NCBI RefSeq assembly: GCF_026646375.1
Contig: NZ_JAIPPU010000007.1
Span: 105,679 to 169,678, forward strand
Origin: Acetobacterium wieringae
Lineage (GTDB): Bacteria; Bacillota; Clostridia; Eubacteriales; Eubacteriaceae
Direction of reading: 5' to 3'
DNA length: 64,000 bases
Both the position numbers and the translations under genes were made by a program. The number at the start of each line of letters is the position of its first letter. The first letter of the stretch is position 1. Of the stretch, positions 62,313 through 64,000 are shown piece by piece. The notes beneath the pieces are model-generated. The model was not told the origin of the DNA and did not search any database. It saw nothing but the letters and a program-made list of their open reading frames with translations.

Positions 62313-63248
62313 GGGATTATTATTTTTTATCATCATTGGCGTCATCGCCATTCTTGTTTCGGGATGGTTTCCAGTCATCGAGCCCGCCAGCTCTTTCGCC
62401 AGCGTTTATCAAACGAGTTCGGCTAAGCGCCCACCAGTTTTAATCCCGATATCTGGGGCGGTGTGTCGGACTATTGGGATCGTAAACTAAAATATGAACA
62501 GATTGATGTGGCCATTAACGAACTGACCTGGAGCGATTTGGATATGGACGATGTCTTTAAACGGCTGGATACCTGTTTAACCTCGGTAGGCGACGAGTAC
62601 CTCTATGTCACCCTGCATCAACCCCAGTGGAGTGAAAAACCGCTCAACGACCGTGAGCAATATATCACATACTTTGCGACCCATTCCCGGGAGCGGCTGG
62701 AAATGCAGATGATTTTATCACGACTCGGAAAATCAATTTATAACGACGTTGCCTCCCTGATTTTTGAAAGTCAGTTAAAACCCCTTAAAAACCCCTGAGT
62801 CTATTCCATTCTGGCACTGATGCCGCTTTTCGGCCTGGGGCTTTGTCTGTTTAACGGGTCGGTTGGGCTAGCGGCTCTGGTGCTGTCACTGCTTGTTAAT
62901 GGTGTGGTCTACTATTATTTCAAGAAGGAAATCGCCAAAAACTTACTAACTATCCATTATTTTTCAGCCATCCTCCGCTGCGTCAACCAACTGCTGGATT
63001 TTGAAAAAACCGCCGAAATCACCAATATTCTAGCGGCCCGGTACGCCAATTATCATTTTTAGGAAACCATTATCGATGATAGCATCAGCTTTGATTATCA
63101 ATTGCACCCCGGCCCGGCCCGGACAAAAAATGCCATTGCCCTGCTAAACTATTTGGATTTTGACCAGCAGATTATCAGGAATGCTCACACCCTGGTGGAG
63201 CACTTTATCGAAACCGAAAAATGGCCGCTGCTTGGTCAGTCGCAGTAG
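62313..63248 (+). pseudogene. MutS-family ATPase pseudogene lacking its ATPase core
   Basis: Membrane-associated MutS homologue of Bacillota, broken several ways. A hydrophobic N-terminal segment (LLFFIIIGVIAILVSGWFPV) runs into a frameshift near 62430. The helical core (SDYWDRKLKYEQIDVAINEL to LKPLKNP) ends at TGA 62796-62798, continues in the same frame (YSILALMPLFGLGLCLFNG) to TAG 63060-63062, and the next codons are already the extreme C terminus (ISFDYQLHPGPARTKNAIALL). Walker A, Walker B and the rest of domain V are absent, so a large internal deletion occurred near 63055. Confidence 0.78.
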
Positions 63249-63283
63249 TCAGTTTAATAAATTCAAGAACAGAAAGGATCAGG

Positions 63284-63676
63284 ATGATGAAAAAAACAGC
63301 AGTATTTATTGCCCTACTAGGTTTATTAATGCTTACCGGCTGCGAAAGCGAGGCGGAAAAAGTTTCTTACAACTTATCTCAACAAGCTGACAACTTCAAT
63401 GTGATCAGACAGTTGACGGTGATCAATTGCATTGAGGGGGATGTATTATTTCAAATGACCGGAAAGATGTCAATCACCGCCGACACGGCGGACAATCAGC
63501 TGGAAGTGATTGTCGAAGATGAAGACGGTAGTTACAAGAAACACTTTATCGGATTAAGCGACAACGTGACCTATGTGGTGGAAGATCTCGGCGGCAATGA
63601 TGTTTCCAAGTATAAATATACCCTCAATTACAACCCGAAAATGTGGATTCCCGCAGAAATAAAAACGATTGATTAG
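63284..63676 (+). CDS. Small lipoprotein, beta-rich
   Basis: About 130 residues. Signal peptide MMKKTAVFIALLGLLMLTGCES with lipobox LTGC, then a short beta-rich domain (QLTVINCIEGDVLFQMTGKMSI, LEVIVEDEDGSYKKHFIGL) ending at KTID. It recalls phage- and plasmid-linked beta-sandwich lipoproteins, consistent with the decayed surroundings, but I cannot name a role. AAAGGA upstream of the tandem ATGs. Confidence 0.7.
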   Translation: MMKKTAVFIALLGLLMLTGCESEAEKVSYNLSQQADNFNVIRQLTVINCIEGDVLFQMTGKMSITADTADNQLEVIVEDEDGSYKKHFIGLSDNVTYVVEDLGGNDVSKYKYTLNYNPKMWIPAEIKTID

Positions 63677-64000
63677 GATAATTACGGGACTATGCCGCAA
63701 GGATAAAACGGGATGTGCATTCAATGGTATCACTGTTTTGTGATCTGCAAATTAGGCCCAGTGGCAGTTTCTGTTGAGACATCGAGATGATGATTTAATT
63801 AAATACACGCATTATTGGGCCCAAAGTCCCCTCAACGTGTGCTATTTTTACTTGACAATGGTAAAGTTGCAGGTCCGCTGATCGATGAATGATCAGCCGA
63901 CCTGCTATTTTTTTAGGACAGAGAATTCCGGTGTTACTGTGAATTACTCAAACTTCGCACATAATAATCAACAAAAATCCTCGTAATTCCGATGTTGCAG
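63677..64000. other. Right-end intergenic stretch
   Basis: No gene seen. It holds one strong hairpin described separately and two similar AATTCCGRTGTT words about 55 bases apart at the very end, perhaps the edge of a repeat. Confidence 0.4.
63869..63914 (+). terminator. Rho-independent terminator near the right end
   Basis: Stem GCAGGTC..CTGATC / GATCAG..GACCTGC with a small internal bulge, followed by TATTTTTTT. Confidence 0.8.

Noticed and set aside
1..64000. CRISPR array or rRNA operon
   Set aside because: No regularly spaced repeats or rRNA-like sequence were seen in reading the window.

Overview
The window looks like chromosome of a low-to-moderate GC anaerobic Bacillota (Clostridia). 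The gene content recalls an acetogen of the Acetobacterium/Eubacteriaceae type: a 2-oxoacid:ferredoxin oxidoreductase, rubredoxin, an EFR1 flavodoxin/ferredoxin, nickel-pincer cofactor genes and strong AGGAGG ribosome sites. That placement rests on remembered protein families and was not tested by a search.

Left part (1-17 kb), sulfur amino acids and 2-oxoacids. A trans-sulfuration pair (truncated mccB-like gene and mccA-like gene) is followed by a DUF2325 gene and an unusual NifU-E1-E1 fusion. Divergent from the fusion lies a second cystathionine-type PLP enzyme with a PatB/MalY C-S lyase. Next comes a minus-strand run: methionine importer metQ-metN-metI, a four-subunit 2-oxoacid:ferredoxin oxidoreductase, a phenylacetate-CoA-ligase-like enzyme and an aminotransferase. 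Together these suggest uptake and oxidative breakdown of methionine or related amino acids. The metQ leader encodes a nine-residue Met/Cys-rich peptide. A class I glutamine amidotransferase and a three-cysteine larE follow.

17-30 kb: an ArsR regulator with an EFR1 protein, a DUF2786 protein and a chemotaxis receptor. Then comes a minus-strand gene run that is the most unusual locus here: DUF362 protein, sigma-54 AcoR-type activator, LipB, a stand-alone lipoyl domain, an SDR, an AMP-ligase/ACP didomain protein, larB and larC. The DUF362 gene has a good -24/-12 promoter and upstream inverted repeats. No lipoyl synthase, E2 enzyme or larA is present in the window.

30-46 kb: an FMN-reductase/SCP2/membrane fusion, a 169-bp palindromic MITE-like element with a 13-bp target duplication, threonine ammonia-lyase, a phasin-like/UbiB pair, a large chemotaxis receptor, a GntR-controlled ABC operon, a MacB-like export operon (ATPase, CARDB-type protein, FtsX permease, YIP1 protein), ROK glucokinase, rubredoxin and DUF554.

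46-60 kb: a polyphosphate operon (a degenerate Ppx homologue, Ppk, an intact Ppx), the complete LIV branched-chain amino acid transporter, hslO-malQ, rlmH with a 29-residue membrane peptide in front, and tRNA-Pro(CGG). 

60-64 kb: a PAS-GGDEF protein, then a decaying stretch with an IS200 transposase remnant, a MutS-family pseudogene that has lost its ATPase core, and a small lipoprotein. No CRISPR array or rRNA was seen.
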